Positions 28,600 to 38,800 of a stretch of DNA of 64,000 nt are shown here, piece after piece. The notes under the pieces were generated by a model. It was not told where the DNA came from. It made no database searches and saw only the letters and a list, made by a program, of their open reading frames with translations. The translations under genes and the position numbers were made by a program. This DNA comes from Tepidiphilus succinatimandens (GTDB lineage Bacteria > Pseudomonadota > Gammaproteobacteria > Burkholderiales > Rhodocyclaceae). Each line of letters starts with the position of its first letter. Within the stretch, counting starts at the first letter, position 1. The stretch is taken from positions 1-64,000 of the forward strand of contig NZ_SBIK01000008.1 of NCBI RefSeq assembly GCF_006503695.1, written 5' to 3'.

Positions 28600-29522
28600 T
28601 GGAAGGCCCCGCCAAGGTCACGCTCGTCGAAGTCGGGCCGCGCGACGGGCTGCAGAACGAGAAGACGCCGATCGCCCTCGAGCACAAGCTGGCGCTGATC
28701 GAGCGGCTCGCCGCCTGCGGCCTGAAGGTGATCGAGGCCACCGCCTTCGTCTCGCCCCAATGGGTGCCGCAGATGGCCGATCATGCCGAAGTGATGCGTG
28801 CCCTGCGCGGGCGCCGCCGCCCCGGCGTGCGTCATCCGGTGCTCGTGCCCAATCTCAAGGGGCTGGAAGCGGCGCTCGCGGCCGGCGTCGACGAGATCGC
28901 CGTCTTCGGCGCCGCTTCCGAGACCTTCAGCCGCAAGAACATCAACTGCGGCATTGCCGAAGCGCTGGAGCGTTTCCGACCGGTGGTGGCACAGGCGCGC
29001 GCCGCCGGGGTGCGGGTGCGCGGCTACGTCTCCTGCGTGGTGGGCTGTCCCTACGAAGGGCCGGTGGCGCCGGAGAAGGTCGCGGAGGTCGCCGCCGCCC
29101 TCTTCGAGATGGGCTGCGAGGAGATCTCGCTGGGCGATACCATCGGCGTGGGCACGCCGCGGCAGGTGATCGCCCTGCTCGAAGCGGTGGCGCAGCGCGT
29201 GCCGCTCGAGCGGCTCGCCGGTCATTTCCACGACACCTACGGCATGGCGGTGGCGAACGTCTACGCCGCCTGGCGTTTTGGCGTGGCCACGTTCGACGCC
29301 TCCGTCGCCGGTCTGGGCGGCTGTCCCTACGCCAAGGGGGCCTCGGGCAACGTCGCCGCCGAGGAGCTGGTCTATCTCTTCGACGGCCTGGGCGTGGAGA
29401 CGGGCGTGGACTTGAAAGCGCTCATCGAGACCGCCTGGTGGGTGAGCGGGCTGCTCGGGCGCGAACCGGCCTCGCGCGTGGCCCGGGCGCTGGGTGGGGC
29501 CTGCGCCGCGCCGCAGCCATGA
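28599..29522 (+). CDS. liuE: Hydroxymethylglutaryl-CoA lyase
   Basis: A 307-residue TIM-barrel enzyme splitting HMG-CoA into acetyl-CoA and acetoacetate, the last step of leucine breakdown. VGPRDGLQNE (residues 12-21) binds the metal, GHFHDTYGMAVAN supplies the metal histidines, and AGLGGCPYAKGASGN holds the catalytic cysteine. Coupled translation with liuD at the start and with the DUF1289 gene at the end (both through overlapping ATG/TGA). Confidence 0.95.
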   Translation: MEGPAKVTLVEVGPRDGLQNEKTPIALEHKLALIERLAACGLKVIEATAFVSPQWVPQMADHAEVMRALRGRRRPGVRHPVLVPNLKGLEAALAAGVDEIAVFGAASETFSRKNINCGIAEALERFRPVVAQARAAGVRVRGYVSCVVGCPYEGPVAPEKVAEVAAALFEMGCEEISLGDTIGVGTPRQVIALLEAVAQRVPLERLAGHFHDTYGMAVANVYAAWRFGVATFDASVAGLGGCPYAKGASGNVAAEELVYLFDGLGVETGVDLKALIETAWWVSGLLGREPASRVARALGGACAAPQP

Positions 29523-29767
29523 CGGTCGTGGCCTCTCCCTGCATTGGCGTGTGCCGGCTCGACGAGCGGGCCGGCTGGTGCGTCGGCTGCCTGCGCACGC
29601 GCGAGGAGATCGCCCGCTGGCGCGACGCCGACGAGGCCGAGCGCCGCCGTATCCTCGCGGCGGTGGCGCGGCGTCGCGCCGCGCTCGGTGAGGGGGAAGC
29701 GAACAGCCATGCGCTGGATGCGCCGAAGCTGGGCACCGCGCAATGCGGCGATCCGGCAGCGTCGTAG
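29519..29767 (+). CDS. DUF1289 small cysteine-cluster protein
   Basis: An 82-residue protein with CIGVC-x8-CVGC near residues 8-24 followed by an arginine-rich helix (TREEIARWRDADEAERRRI), the DUF1289 signature. The four cysteines suggest Fe-S or zinc binding; family members are annotated as putative Fe-S proteins without known function. The ATG overlaps the liuE stop, so it is coupled to the liu operon. A second copy of the motif is fused to the next protein. Confidence 0.85.
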   Translation: MTVVASPCIGVCRLDERAGWCVGCLRTREEIARWRDADEAERRRILAAVARRRAALGEGEANSHALDAPKLGTAQCGDPAAS

Positions 29768-29784
29768 CGCGTTCGAGGCGTTCC

Positions 29785-30801
29785 ATGGAACCCGAGTGCG
29801 TTGGCATTTGTACGATCGAAGACGGTGTATGCGTCGGCTGTGGTCGGCGCGTCCATGGCGAAGAGTCGGGGGAAACGATGACGACGCAGACTCTGCCCCA
29901 AGGAATGGTGGTACTGCAGCGCGGCTGGCTGTCGTCGAACTCGGTGCTGCTGCACGGCGCCGGCGGCTGGACGCTGGTCGACAGCGGCTACGTGACGAAA
30001 GCCGGCGAGACGCTGGCGTTGCTCGACGCCGCGGTGGGCGGGGAGCCCATCGTGCGCCTGGTCAACACGCACTCGCATTCGGATCATCTCGGCGGCAACG
30101 CCGCGGTGGCGCGGCGCTTTGGCTGCTCCATCTGGGTGCCGGAGGGGCTGGCCGACCCCATCGGGCGCTGGGACGAAGCCGCCTTGCTGCTCTCCACCGC
30201 CGGCCAGCGGGCCGAACCTTTCTCCTATTCGGCCACCATCGCGGCCGGCGACACCGTGCCGATGGGCGAGTGGGAGTGGCGCGCGGTTTCCGTGCCGGGA
30301 CACGACATGCACGCGCTCGCCTACTTCGAACCCTCGCACGGCGTGCTCATCAGCGGCGACGCCCTGTGGGAAGACGGTTTCGGCATCCTCTTTCCCTCCT
30401 TGCTCGGCCAGGCGGATGCCATCGCCGCGGCGCGGGAGGCGCTGGCGGCGATCGAACGCCTGCCGGTGCGTTGGGTGATCCCGGGGCACGGTGCGCCCTT
30501 TCGTGACGTGGCCGGCGCCCTGCAGCGCGCCTGGGGGCGGCTCGAAGCCTTCGCCGCCGATCCCCGGCGCATCGCGCGCAACGCCCTGCGCGCCTGCGTC
30601 ACCTTCACCCTGCTCGAACGGGGGCGCATGGAGGAAGACGAACTGCGCGCCACCTTGGCGGGGGTCGAACTCTTCCAGCGCGCCCTCGACTGGATCGAAC
30701 TGACACCCGACGAGGCAGTGCGCTGGCTGGGCGACGAGCTCGAACGCGCCGGGGCGATCCGCCGCAACGAGGGGCGATGGCAGGCGATGCTGCCGGCGTG
30801 A
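29785..30801 (+). CDS. DUF1289-like cysteine motif fused to MBL-fold hydrolase
   Basis: A 338-residue protein when started at 29785 (GAGG 7 bases upstream). Residues 4-19 read ECVGICTIEDGVCVGC, a CxxxC...CxxC module like the DUF1289 protein just upstream. From about residue 32 it is an MBL-fold hydrolase: NTHSHSDHLGGNAAV (metal site), VPGHDMHALAY, ISGDALWEDGFGIL and IPGHGAPF. The C-terminus is helical. An alternative ATG at 29878 would remove the cysteine module. It is probably the last gene of the extended liu transcript. Substrate unknown. Confidence 0.82.
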   Translation: MEPECVGICTIEDGVCVGCGRRVHGEESGETMTTQTLPQGMVVLQRGWLSSNSVLLHGAGGWTLVDSGYVTKAGETLALLDAAVGGEPIVRLVNTHSHSDHLGGNAAVARRFGCSIWVPEGLADPIGRWDEAALLLSTAGQRAEPFSYSATIAAGDTVPMGEWEWRAVSVPGHDMHALAYFEPSHGVLISGDALWEDGFGILFPSLLGQADAIAAAREALAAIERLPVRWVIPGHGAPFRDVAGALQRAWGRLEAFAADPRRIARNALRACVTFTLLERGRMEEDELRATLAGVELFQRALDWIELTPDEAVRWLGDELERAGAIRRNEGRWQAMLPA

Positions 30802-30889
30802 GCACTCGGGAAGGAACGAGGTCCGTAGCGCCCTGCTGCTGGGAGTGATACCATCGCTCTTCGATGTCGAAAGACGGGTAGAGCCCGGC

Positions 30890-31099
30890 ATGCTCAAACG
30901 CGAAGATCTCCGCAAGAACGCCGCCATCGCCGGGATCGAGGCGCGCGGGACCGTGCTTGTCGTCACATCCGGCTCGCTGGTCGGGCAGTGGCAGGATTTG
31001 CGACGGCGCACGCAAGGTGGACGTCTCCGACCGGTGACCAGCATCAACCTCGACCTCGGCGCGCTGCTCGCGCGCACTCCACCCCCAGGCACGGTATGA
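30890..31099 (+). pseudogene. Helicase-like remnant (69 codons)
   Basis: The frame MLKREDLRKNAAIAGIEARG then VLVVTSGSLVGQWQDLRRRT joins two pieces that look like the N-terminal beta-barrel segment (LKREDLRxNAxIxGI) and the motif Ia region (VVxPGSLVxQWQ) of SNF2/DEAD-like helicases found in defence loci. The ATPase motif I that should lie between is missing, which indicates an internal deletion. It ends in the hepT start codon. I am unsure of this identification; it could be a chance small gene. Confidence 0.35.
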
Positions 31100-31506
31100 C
31101 GAATCACGAACGCTTCCACGAACGCTTCCACGAGCGCTGCCAAGATTTCCTCAAGGCCACCGAGCGGCTCGCCGAAGCCTGCGCCCAGCCGTACTCGGAA
31201 TTCCTCCGCGACTCGGTCATCCAACGTTTCGAATTCTGCTGGGAGCTCGCATGGAAGGTCCTGCGACTCAAACTGCTCGAGGAGGGAATCGAGGCACTGA
31301 CGCCCCGCGAAGTCTTCCGTGAGGCCCTGGCCGCGAGGCTGCTGCACGATGGCAACGCCTGGAGCCAAGCCCAGCGCATGCGCAACCTCACCAGCCATAC
31401 CTACGACGAATCCTTGGCCGAAGAAGTCTATCGTTTCGTCTGCCGCACGGGGTTGCCCCTTTTTCAGGAACTCGCGCAGCAGGTGCGTCGATGGTCGTCG
31501 CAGTGA
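31096..31506 (+). CDS. HepT-like HEPN toxin / nucleotidyltransferase substrate-binding protein (HI0074 family)
   Basis: A 136-residue four-helix HEPN protein. The RNase motif R-x4-H-x-Y is present as RNLTSHTY near residues 96-103, as in HepT toxins. RFEFCWELAWKVLRLKL is the HI0074 family signature. It overlaps mntA by 16 bp. In the known HepT-MntA systems the partner adds AMP to the tyrosine of this motif and so silences the RNase. GGTATGAC at the start gives only a weak ribosome-binding site. Confidence 0.85.
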   Translation: MTNHERFHERFHERCQDFLKATERLAEACAQPYSEFLRDSVIQRFEFCWELAWKVLRLKLLEEGIEALTPREVFREALAARLLHDGNAWSQAQRMRNLTSHTYDESLAEEVYRFVCRTGLPLFQELAQQVRRWSSQ

Positions 31507-31808
31507 CCGACCTGTCGGGCCTCGCCGACGAGATCCTCGACGACCTGCGCCGCGTCTTCGCCCGCCATCCTACGATCGAGGAAGTACGCCTCTTCGGTTC
31601 CCGCGCCAAGGGAATGCATCGTCCCGGCTCCGACATCGATCTGGCCGTTTTCGCCCCCTCGATGAGCGAGGAGGAATTCTCCGCCCTGTGGAACGAGATC
31701 GACGAACTCCCCATTCTCTTCAAGATCGACCTCCTGCACTGGGATCGCCTCGCCAATACGGCCCTCAAGGATAAAATCCGCCGGGAGGGGAGGCGCATTT
31801 ACCCGTAA
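31491..31808 (+). CDS. MntA-like minimal nucleotidyltransferase antitoxin
   Basis: A 105-residue nucleotidyltransferase-fold protein. FGSRAKGMHRPGSDIDLAVF holds the exact GSx10DxD motif of MNT antitoxins, which bind two metal ions and ATP. KIDLLHWDRL gives the third acidic residue. It pairs with the overlapping HEPN gene. The pair sits just beside a helicase-like scrap and before rapZ, which suggests insertion between housekeeping genes. Confidence 0.88.
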   Translation: MVVAVTDLSGLADEILDDLRRVFARHPTIEEVRLFGSRAKGMHRPGSDIDLAVFAPSMSEEEFSALWNEIDELPILFKIDLLHWDRLANTALKDKIRREGRRIYP

Positions 31809-31879
31809 CGGACGCCATGATCCCTGAGCGGAGGTGGGGGCGTATCGCCATACGCGGCTGAATCGTCGAGGAGGATCCA

Positions 31880-32731
31880 ATGCGCATCATCCTGGTGAGC
31901 GGGCTTTCGGGCTCCGGTAAGACGGTGGGCCTGCGGGCGCTGGAAGACGCCGGGTTCGTGGCCATCGACAACCTGCCGGTGGCCTTTCTCGCGCCGGTGG
32001 TCGAGCACCTGGCGAGGCAGGCGGTGGCGCAGGTGGCGATCGCCATCGACGCGCGCACCGGCGGGTTGGAGGCGCTTCCCGGCACGCTCGAGCGCCTGGC
32101 GGAACAGGGGCATCGCGTCGATCTGCTCTTTCTGGAAGCGCGCGATGGGGTGCTGCTCGAGCGCTTCTCCGAGACGCGGCGCACGCATCCGCTGGCGCGC
32201 GAAGGACGGCCCCTGGTGGAGGCGATCGCGCTCGAGCGCGAGGTGCTGGGGCCGCTGTCGCAGCGGGCGCATCGCATCGACACGAGCGACCTCTCGGCCG
32301 GAATGCTACGCGCGTGGATCCGCGAGTTCGTCTTTGCCGGACAGGGCGGCTGGCTCACCCTCACTTTCGAGTCCTTCGGTTATAAGCACGGCGTGCCGCT
32401 CGATGCGGATCTGGTGTTCGACGCGCGATGTCTGCCCAATCCTTACTACGACAAGGCGCTGCGGCCGCTCACCGGGCGTGACGAGCCGGTGGTGCGCTGG
32501 CTGGAGGCCATTCCCGAGGTGGAGGCGATGTTTGCCGAGATCGCCGGTTTTCTCGATCGCTGGTTGCCGTGCTACGAGCGTGAGCATCGCGCCTATCTCA
32601 CGGTGGCGGTGGGCTGCACCGGCGGGCAGCATCGCTCGGTGTATCTGGTGGAGCGCCTGGGGCGGGCGTTCGCGGCGCGCGGCCGTGTGCTGGTGCGCCA
32701 CCGCGACTGCCCGGCCGTGCTTTCTGCCTGA
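31880..32731 (+). CDS. rapZ: RNase adapter protein RapZ
   Basis: A 283-residue P-loop protein (YvcJ/RapZ). The Walker A motif GLSGSGKT is at residues 8-15, followed by GFVAIDNLPV; the C-terminal domain contains ESFGYKHGVPLDADLVFDAR and VAVGCTGGQHRSVYLVERL. In enterobacteria it senses glucosamine-6-phosphate and guides RNase E to a small RNA. GAGGAGG precedes the start. It converges with the Na/Pi transporter gene. Confidence 0.95.
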   Translation: MRIILVSGLSGSGKTVGLRALEDAGFVAIDNLPVAFLAPVVEHLARQAVAQVAIAIDARTGGLEALPGTLERLAEQGHRVDLLFLEARDGVLLERFSETRRTHPLAREGRPLVEAIALEREVLGPLSQRAHRIDTSDLSAGMLRAWIREFVFAGQGGWLTLTFESFGYKHGVPLDADLVFDARCLPNPYYDKALRPLTGRDEPVVRWLEAIPEVEAMFAEIAGFLDRWLPCYEREHRAYLTVAVGCTGGQHRSVYLVERLGRAFAARGRVLVRHRDCPAVLSA

Positions 32732-32744
32732 GGGGGCGTCCCGC

Positions 32745-34511
32745 TCAGGCGGCATGCGGCGGCAGCGCCGCCTCGCCCAGCAGCCGCGCGGCGGTGAGCA
32801 GGTTCTCGGTGATGCGGCGCACGTAGGCCGTGTCGTTCATCATCGAGGTGGCCTCTTCCGGCGAGAGTTCGCCGTTTTTCAGCCATTCTTCCAGCAGGCC
32901 GTTGGCCAGCGGGTCGAGCTGCGCCAGCGAGGTGTGGGTGACCAGCGTGAGCTCGGCGGCACTGCCGTCGCAGCCCGGTTCCCGCGGCAGATGGGCGATG
33001 GCGTAGAGCGTCTCGACGAGGTGGCGGCGGTAGCGCAGGTACTGCCGCTGCACGATGGAGTTGGGGTGCTGCAGGCCGGGAACGAGATTCTTCTGCAGGT
33101 GCTTGGTGTCCTTGACCGCTTCCTGGATGGCGGCGCTCGCCTGAAGGATATGCTGCAGTTTGGCCGCCAAGGGAGCGGGCGGCGCGAGGCGCGCGGCGAA
33201 GTCTACGATGAGCCCGGAGAGCGGCTTGATCCGCGCCCGGTAGAGACCGTCGATGTCGATCGTATGAACCCGCGCGGGTGGGTGGTCGAGCTCGTGCGGA
33301 TCTTCTCCGGCGCGCATGGCCTTGGGGTCGACCTGCATCACCAGGGCGATGAGGTCGATCGCCCGGTCGAACAGGCGCCAGGTTTCCTTGCGCAGCGATT
33401 CGATCGCCACGTCGGGCGTCTTGAGCTGGGTCGGCGAGAGGTATTTTGGAGCGGTCAGGGCCGGGGTCGTGTCGGGCAAGAGGCGCTGGAGCAGCCGCAG
33501 GAAGCGTGAGAGGTTCGGCAGCGCGAGGCACACGCCCACGGCGTTGAAGAAGGTATGGAAGAAGGCAAGCTGCAGCAGCGCATCGTCTTCCGGCAGGCCG
33601 AGCAGCCTCGTGCCGAGCAGCGTGCCGGCGCGAAAGAGCGGAAAGGCGGTCAGGGCGAGCAAGGCGGTGAAAAGGTTGAAGAAGAGGTGGCCGAGGGCGA
33701 GCCGTTTGGCCGCGGCGTCGGCGCCGATCGCGCCGAGCAGGGCCGTGGCAGTGCTGCCGATGTTGGCGCCGATCGCGATGGCGAGCGCGTTGTCGAATCC
33801 GATCTGGCCGGACGCGAGCGCGGCCACCGTGAGCAGCATGGTCGCGTGGCTCGATTGCATCACCACCGTGGCAAGGGTGCCGACCGCGGTGTAGGTCAAA
33901 AGCCCGGCGTACCCCGGCGGGGCATAGGCGCGCAGGTCGAACTGTTGCTGAAAGAGCTCGGAGCCGATCTTCAGGTAATGGATGCCGAAGAGGATCAGCC
34001 CCAGGCCGATGAGGATGTGGCCCGTGGCCGCGAAAGCGCGTTCACGCGAAAAGCGCAGCACCATGCCGAGCGAGACGAAGGGCAGCGCGTAGCGTGCGAG
34101 ATCGAGCGAGGCCCCCAGCGTGGCGAAAATCCAGGTGCCCGTGGTGGTGCCGATGTTGGCCCCCAGGATGAGCGCGAGTCCGCTGTTCAAGGAGATCATC
34201 TTCGCCGAGACGAAAGACATGGTCATTAGCGAGACGATGCCGCTCGACTGGGTCGCGACGGTGGCGAAAAAGCCGAAAACGAGGCCGCCGAGGGTGCTGC
34301 GGGTGCTGGTGCGCACCAGCGTTTCGAGCCCGCTGCCGGCCAGCGCCCTGACGCCGTCTTCGAGCGAGCGCATGCCTAGCAGGAAGAGGGCCAGGCCGGC
34401 GGCGATCTCGTTGGCGGTGGCGCTATTGACGAGCCACCAGCCGAGCAGCCCCAAGAGGAGCAGGCGCGGCAGGTTGCGCGCCCAGGCCGGCCACAGCGCG
34501 ATCGGCTTCAT
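32745..34511 (-). CDS. Na/Pi-cotransporter II-related protein with PhoU-like tail
   Basis: A 588-residue membrane protein. Two Na_Pi_cotrans repeats carry the paired QSS motifs ([12 protein letters not shown] and [11 protein letters not shown]), each followed by GANIGTT/GANIGST. From about residue 350 the protein is soluble and helical, resembling PhoU. Transport of phosphate with sodium is inferred from the family. The start overlaps the ruvC stop by 4 bp, so the order yebC-ruvC-this gene forms one operon. Confidence 0.88.
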   Translation of the reverse strand: MKPIALWPAWARNLPRLLLLGLLGWWLVNSATANEIAAGLALFLLGMRSLEDGVRALAGSGLETLVRTSTRSTLGGLVFGFFATVATQSSGIVSLMTMSFVSAKMISLNSGLALILGANIGTTTGTWIFATLGASLDLARYALPFVSLGMVLRFSRERAFAATGHILIGLGLILFGIHYLKIGSELFQQQFDLRAYAPPGYAGLLTYTAVGTLATVVMQSSHATMLLTVAALASGQIGFDNALAIAIGANIGSTATALLGAIGADAAAKRLALGHLFFNLFTALLALTAFPLFRAGTLLGTRLLGLPEDDALLQLAFFHTFFNAVGVCLALPNLSRFLRLLQRLLPDTTPALTAPKYLSPTQLKTPDVAIESLRKETWRLFDRAIDLIALVMQVDPKAMRAGEDPHELDHPPARVHTIDIDGLYRARIKPLSGLIVDFAARLAPPAPLAAKLQHILQASAAIQEAVKDTKHLQKNLVPGLQHPNSIVQRQYLRYRRHLVETLYAIAHLPREPGCDGSAAELTLVTHTSLAQLDPLANGLLEEWLKNGELSPEEATSMMNDTAYVRRITENLLTAARLLGEAALPPHAA

Positions 34512-35050
34512 CGGCGCGAGGGCGGGGGGACGAGCAGCCGTCCGCCGCGGCGCCGCACGGCTTGCGCCGCGTAGGGGTGGGTGCTTTGGTGGGCGTGGCA
34601 GATGGCGCAGGCGAGCGCATCGGCCGCGTCCGGCCCCGGTGTGGCATCGAGGCCGAGCAGCCGCGTCACCATTTCCTGCACCTGCACCTTGTCGGCCTTG
34701 CCGTAGCCGACCACGGCCTGTTTCACCTGCAGCGCCGTGTATTCATGCACCGCGGTGCCGCCGAGCAAGGCCGCGCAGAGCACGGCGCCGCGCGCCTGTC
34801 CCAGGAGCAGGGTCGATTGGGGGTTGAGATTGACGAAGACTTTTTCGACGGCGGCCTCGGTCGGCCGGTAGGTGGCGATGAGCTCGTCCACGCCGCGAAA
34901 GAGGGTGGCGAGCCGCTCGGGCAGGGTGCCTTCGCCGCTGCGGATGCAGCCGCTGGCCACATAGGCGAACCGGGTACCGTGCCGCTCGATGACGCCGAAG
35001 CCCGTGATGCGCAGCCCCGGGTCGAGGCCGAGGATGCGCACCGCCGTCAT
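34508..35050 (-). CDS. ruvC: Crossover junction endodeoxyribonuclease RuvC
   Basis: A 180-residue Holliday junction resolvase. The acidic catalytic residues sit in [12 protein letters not shown] (D10), AVEKVFVN and [28 protein letters not shown] is the conserved DNA-binding segment. Normal length. It overlaps yebC (ATGA) upstream and the Na/Pi gene downstream. ruvA and ruvB do not follow here, unlike the usual ruvCAB order. Confidence 0.95.
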   Translation of the reverse strand: MTAVRILGLDPGLRITGFGVIERHGTRFAYVASGCIRSGEGTLPERLATLFRGVDELIATYRPTEAAVEKVFVNLNPQSTLLLGQARGAVLCAALLGGTAVHEYTALQVKQAVVGYGKADKVQVQEMVTRLLGLDATPGPDAADALACAICHAHQSTHPYAAQAVRRRGGRLLVPPPSRR

Positions 35051-35781
35051 GGCTCCTCTTCGTCGAAGACGGCCGAAGTGTAGACCGCCTGCACGTCGTC
35101 GAGCGATTCGAGCGCGTCGATGAGCTTGCGCATCTTGGCGGCGTCTTCGCCCGTGAGCTCGATCTCGTTGAGCGGCTTCCACACCGCTTCGGCCACTTCC
35201 GGGGTGAAACCGGCCGCTTCCAGCGCCGCGCGGATGCGCTCGAGCTCGAAAGGCGGGGTGATGACCTCGATCGAGCCGTCCTCGTTGGTGATGACGTCCT
35301 CGGCCCCGGCTTCCAGTGCCGCTTCGAGCAGCGCATCTTCGTTCGTGCCAGGGGCGAAGATCATCTGGCCGCAGTGCTTGAACTGGAAGGCGACGCAGCC
35401 CTCGGTGCCGAGGTTGCCGCCATGCTTGCTGAAGGCGTGGCGCACTTCGGCCACGGTGCGGGTGCGGTTGTCGGTGATGCAGTCGACGAGCACCGCCGCG
35501 CCGCCCGGGCCGTAGCCTTCGTAGCGGATCTCTTCGTAGCTCACCCCCTCGAGCTCACCGGTGCCGCGCTTGATGGCCCGCTCGATGTTCTCGGAGGGCA
35601 TGTTGTGCTCTTTGGCTTTGTCGATGGCGGCGCGCAGACGGGGGTTGAAGTTGGGGTCGCCGCCGCCGTTGCGCGCGGCCACGGTGATCTCGCGGATGAG
35701 CCGGGTGAAGATCTTGCCGCGTTTGGCGTCCTGCCGTTCTTTGCGGAAACGGATGTTCGCCCATTTGGAATGGCCAGCCAT
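35047..35781 (-). CDS. yebC: YebC/PmpR-family protein
   Basis: A 244-residue member of the TACO1/YebC family, beginning with the typical [40 protein letters not shown] and [20 protein letters not shown] are signatures. Members were described as transcription regulators and recently as translation factors easing proline stretches. The start at 35781 matches the family, and AGGAGAGGC lies upstream. First gene of the yebC-ruvC-Na/Pi operon. Confidence 0.95.
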   Translation of the reverse strand: MAGHSKWANIRFRKERQDAKRGKIFTRLIREITVAARNGGGDPNFNPRLRAAIDKAKEHNMPSENIERAIKRGTGELEGVSYEEIRYEGYGPGGAAVLVDCITDNRTRTVAEVRHAFSKHGGNLGTEGCVAFQFKHCGQMIFAPGTNEDALLEAALEAGAEDVITNEDGSIEVITPPFELERIRAALEAAGFTPEVAEAVWKPLNEIELTGEDAAKMRKLIDALESLDDVQAVYTSAVFDEEEP

Positions 35782-35803
35782 TGCCTCTCCTGCCGCGTTG
35801 CGA

Positions 35804-35832
35804 TTGAGTTTGCACCTTTGGCCAATTATACT
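35804..35832 (+). promoter_or_regulatory. Sigma70-type promoter of the SNF2 helicase gene
   Basis: TTGAGT (35804-35809), a 17-bp spacer and TATACT (35827-35832) form a good sigma70-like promoter 30 bases before the helicase start and divergent from yebC. No dyad is obvious around it. Confidence 0.6.
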
Positions 35833-35862
35833 GTGCGATCCCCTTTCCCCGGCGTGAGCGCA

Positions 35863-38800
35863 ATGAATCCGGCAGAACGCAACCGTCGTCGTCTCGAGTG
35901 GTTGAGGCTCCACGTCTTCGGTCCCGTCTACTGGTCACGGGGAGAGGATTTGGTGCAACGGGATAGGGTGCGCTCCTATGAGTTTTCTGGCGACGAGCAG
36001 CATTGGCACATCGAGGGCCGGGTTCAGGGAACGCAGCGTTCTCCTTACGTGCAGCATATCGATATATCATGGGACGAAGAAAGCGACGTCAAACCTTCGT
36101 CCATTGAATGTTCCTGTACCTGCCCCATCGGTGAGGCGTGCAAGCACTGTGCGGCGCTGCTCATCGAGTTCGCCGGGCGGCTTGCAGAGCGGGAGGCTGC
36201 CAGGGGGCAAGAGGTGGTCGAGGTGCCAGGTTCCGGAAATCCCCTCCCCCCCTCGGAGGAAGAGGGACGGATCCACTTGGGCGAGCTGGTCGAGCTCATG
36301 CTCGGCAACCGGTCTCTTTCGCCGGACAAGGAAGGCGTGTCTGCCGCAGTCGCGCGAATCGCCAAGGACCAGGAGGCCAAGCGCTCCCCGGCCATGCGCT
36401 GGATCGAGGAGACGGCCCGCCAGCGCCGTCTGCGCCACGAGCCGCACCCTTACCCGGGGCCGGACCAGCAGCCGCCGGAGCGCATCCTCTACGACGTGCG
36501 GCTCGACGAGCGCCGCGGCCTCTTCGGCTGGAATGCCTTTCTCACCCGTCCCTACAAGCGCGATCCGCGCCGCTTCGTCGCCGGCAAGCCCGTCGATCTG
36601 CTCACGGTCTACTACCATCGGGAAATCTATGAGGCGCTCACCGTCGCCGATCTGATGGGGCTGGCGGTGGCGTCGATGCACGGTCCTCCGCGTACCTGGC
36701 TGGGTGCGGCCTTTGCCGCCATCGTCCAGAGCGGACGCGCCTGTCTGGGATCGCACACGGAGGGCGTCTTCCTGCGCTGGGGCGAGCCAAGGCGCTTGCT
36801 GTGGCTATGGCGCGAGACGGCGCGCGGGGCATTCCAGGGCGTGTGGCACGTGGAGGGCAATGGCGAGGCGGGCATCGTGCCGCTGCGCTTCATGCTGCCT
36901 TGGCACTATTTCGAGCGCAAGACCCATACCGTGGGGCCACTGATCCTGCCCGAGGGAGTGGAATGGGCCGACGTCGAGCGGCTCGACGCCTTGCCGCCGG
37001 TGCCGCAGGCGGAAGCGCCGGTGTTCGCGCGGCGCTGGAGCGAGCTCTTCGGCGAAGCATTGCCGGCTCCGGCCCCCGTGGCGACGGTGCGGGTCGAGGA
37101 ACCCGCGCACTTTCGCCTCGTCCTGTGGCGCGACGAGCAAGGAAAACGGCGCATCCGTCCCGAAGTGCGCTACGGCGAAGTCGCGGTCGATGCCCAGGGG
37201 CGGGTGCATCATCCGTTCGGGGACGAGGTGCGCCTCGAGCTGCCGCACCGTTCCGTGGCCCGGGAGAAGCAGTGGTTCGGCACGGTGCGGGTGCTGCTGG
37301 AGCCGCTGCGGATGGCGCTCGCCTGGCCCGATTTCACCGAATACGAGGCGCAGGCCGAATCCCCCCTGCTGTGGCACGAGCTGCGCGAGCGGCTCGAAGC
37401 CGGGGTGCTGGGCGAGTTCTCGCCCGAGATCGAGGTGGGGGACGATTTCTGGCCGCAGGAGTGGGAGGCGAGCACGGCGGAAGTGGAACTCGCCCAGGCC
37501 GACGAAGGAGGCGACTGGTTCGCGTTCGACGCCAAGGTGAAAGCGGGCGAGCGCGAGATCGACCTCACGGAGCTCGCGGCGGAGGTCTTCGAGCGCTATG
37601 GCGAGGACGACTGGCCGGAGAAAATCGTCTATCCCTTTCCGGAAGAAGACGCCTGTGCGGTGGTGCCGCTCGAGCCGATCGCACCCATCCTGAAGCTGAC
37701 GCTGGAATTGCTGCGGCGCGAACCGCGGCGCGAGGGGCCGGTGCGGCTGTCGCGCTACGATTTTTCCCTGCTGCGCGAGCTGCCGCCCGGAACCTTGGCC
37801 CAGATCCAGGCACCGACGCTGTCGGCCATGCTCGAAGAGCTGGAGCGCTACGGCGGCCCCGTGCCGGTGGAGGAACCGCCGGGCTTGCAGGCGCAGATGC
37901 GGCCCTACCAGCGCACGGGCCTGGCCTGGCTGCAGTTCTGGCGCCGGCATCGCCTGCACGGGATCCTGGCCGACGACATGGGGCTGGGCAAGACGCTGCA
38001 GGCGCTCGCGCATCTCTTGGCGGAAAAGCGCGCCGGCCGGCTCGAGCAGCCGGCGCTGGTGGTGGCGCCCACGAGCCTCGTGGGCAACTGGGCGCGCGAG
38101 GCGGCGCGCTTCACCCCCGATCTGCGCGTGCTCATCTGGCACGGCGCGCAGCGGCGCGAACGGCTCGAGGCGATCTCGGGGCACGACCTCGTCATCACCA
38201 CCTATCCCCTGGTGTGGCGCGACGTGGAGCTGTTGCGCCCGCGGGCGTGGTCGGTGATGATCCTGGACGAAGCGCAGATGATCAAGAATCCGCGGGCGCA
38301 GATCTCGCAGCACGTACGCAAGTTTCGCGCCGAGCAGCGCCTGTGCCTGACCGGCACTCCCATGGAGAACCATCTCGGTGAGCTGTGGGCCCTCTTCGAT
38401 TTCCTCATGCCGGGTTTTCTCGGCTCGCTCGAAACCTTCAACCGCTGGTACCGCCATCCGATCGAGCAGGAGGGTGACGCGGCGCGCCTCGAGCATCTGC
38501 GCCGGCGCATCCGCCCGTTCCTGCTGCGGCGCACGAAGGCGGAGGTGGTGGCGGAGCTGCCGCCCAAGACCGAGATCGTCCAGACGGTGACGCTGGGCGA
38601 GAAGCAGGCCAAGGTCTACGAGGCGATCCGGCTGACCATGCAGGAGCGCGTGCGCCGGGCGCTCGCTGAAAAGGGGCTCGCCCGCAGCCAGATCACGGTG
38701 CTCGACGCGCTTCTCAAACTGCGGCAGGTGTGCTGCGATCCCACGCTGGTCGACCTGCCGCAGGCGCGCCAGGTGAAGGAATCGGCCAAACTCGACTGGC

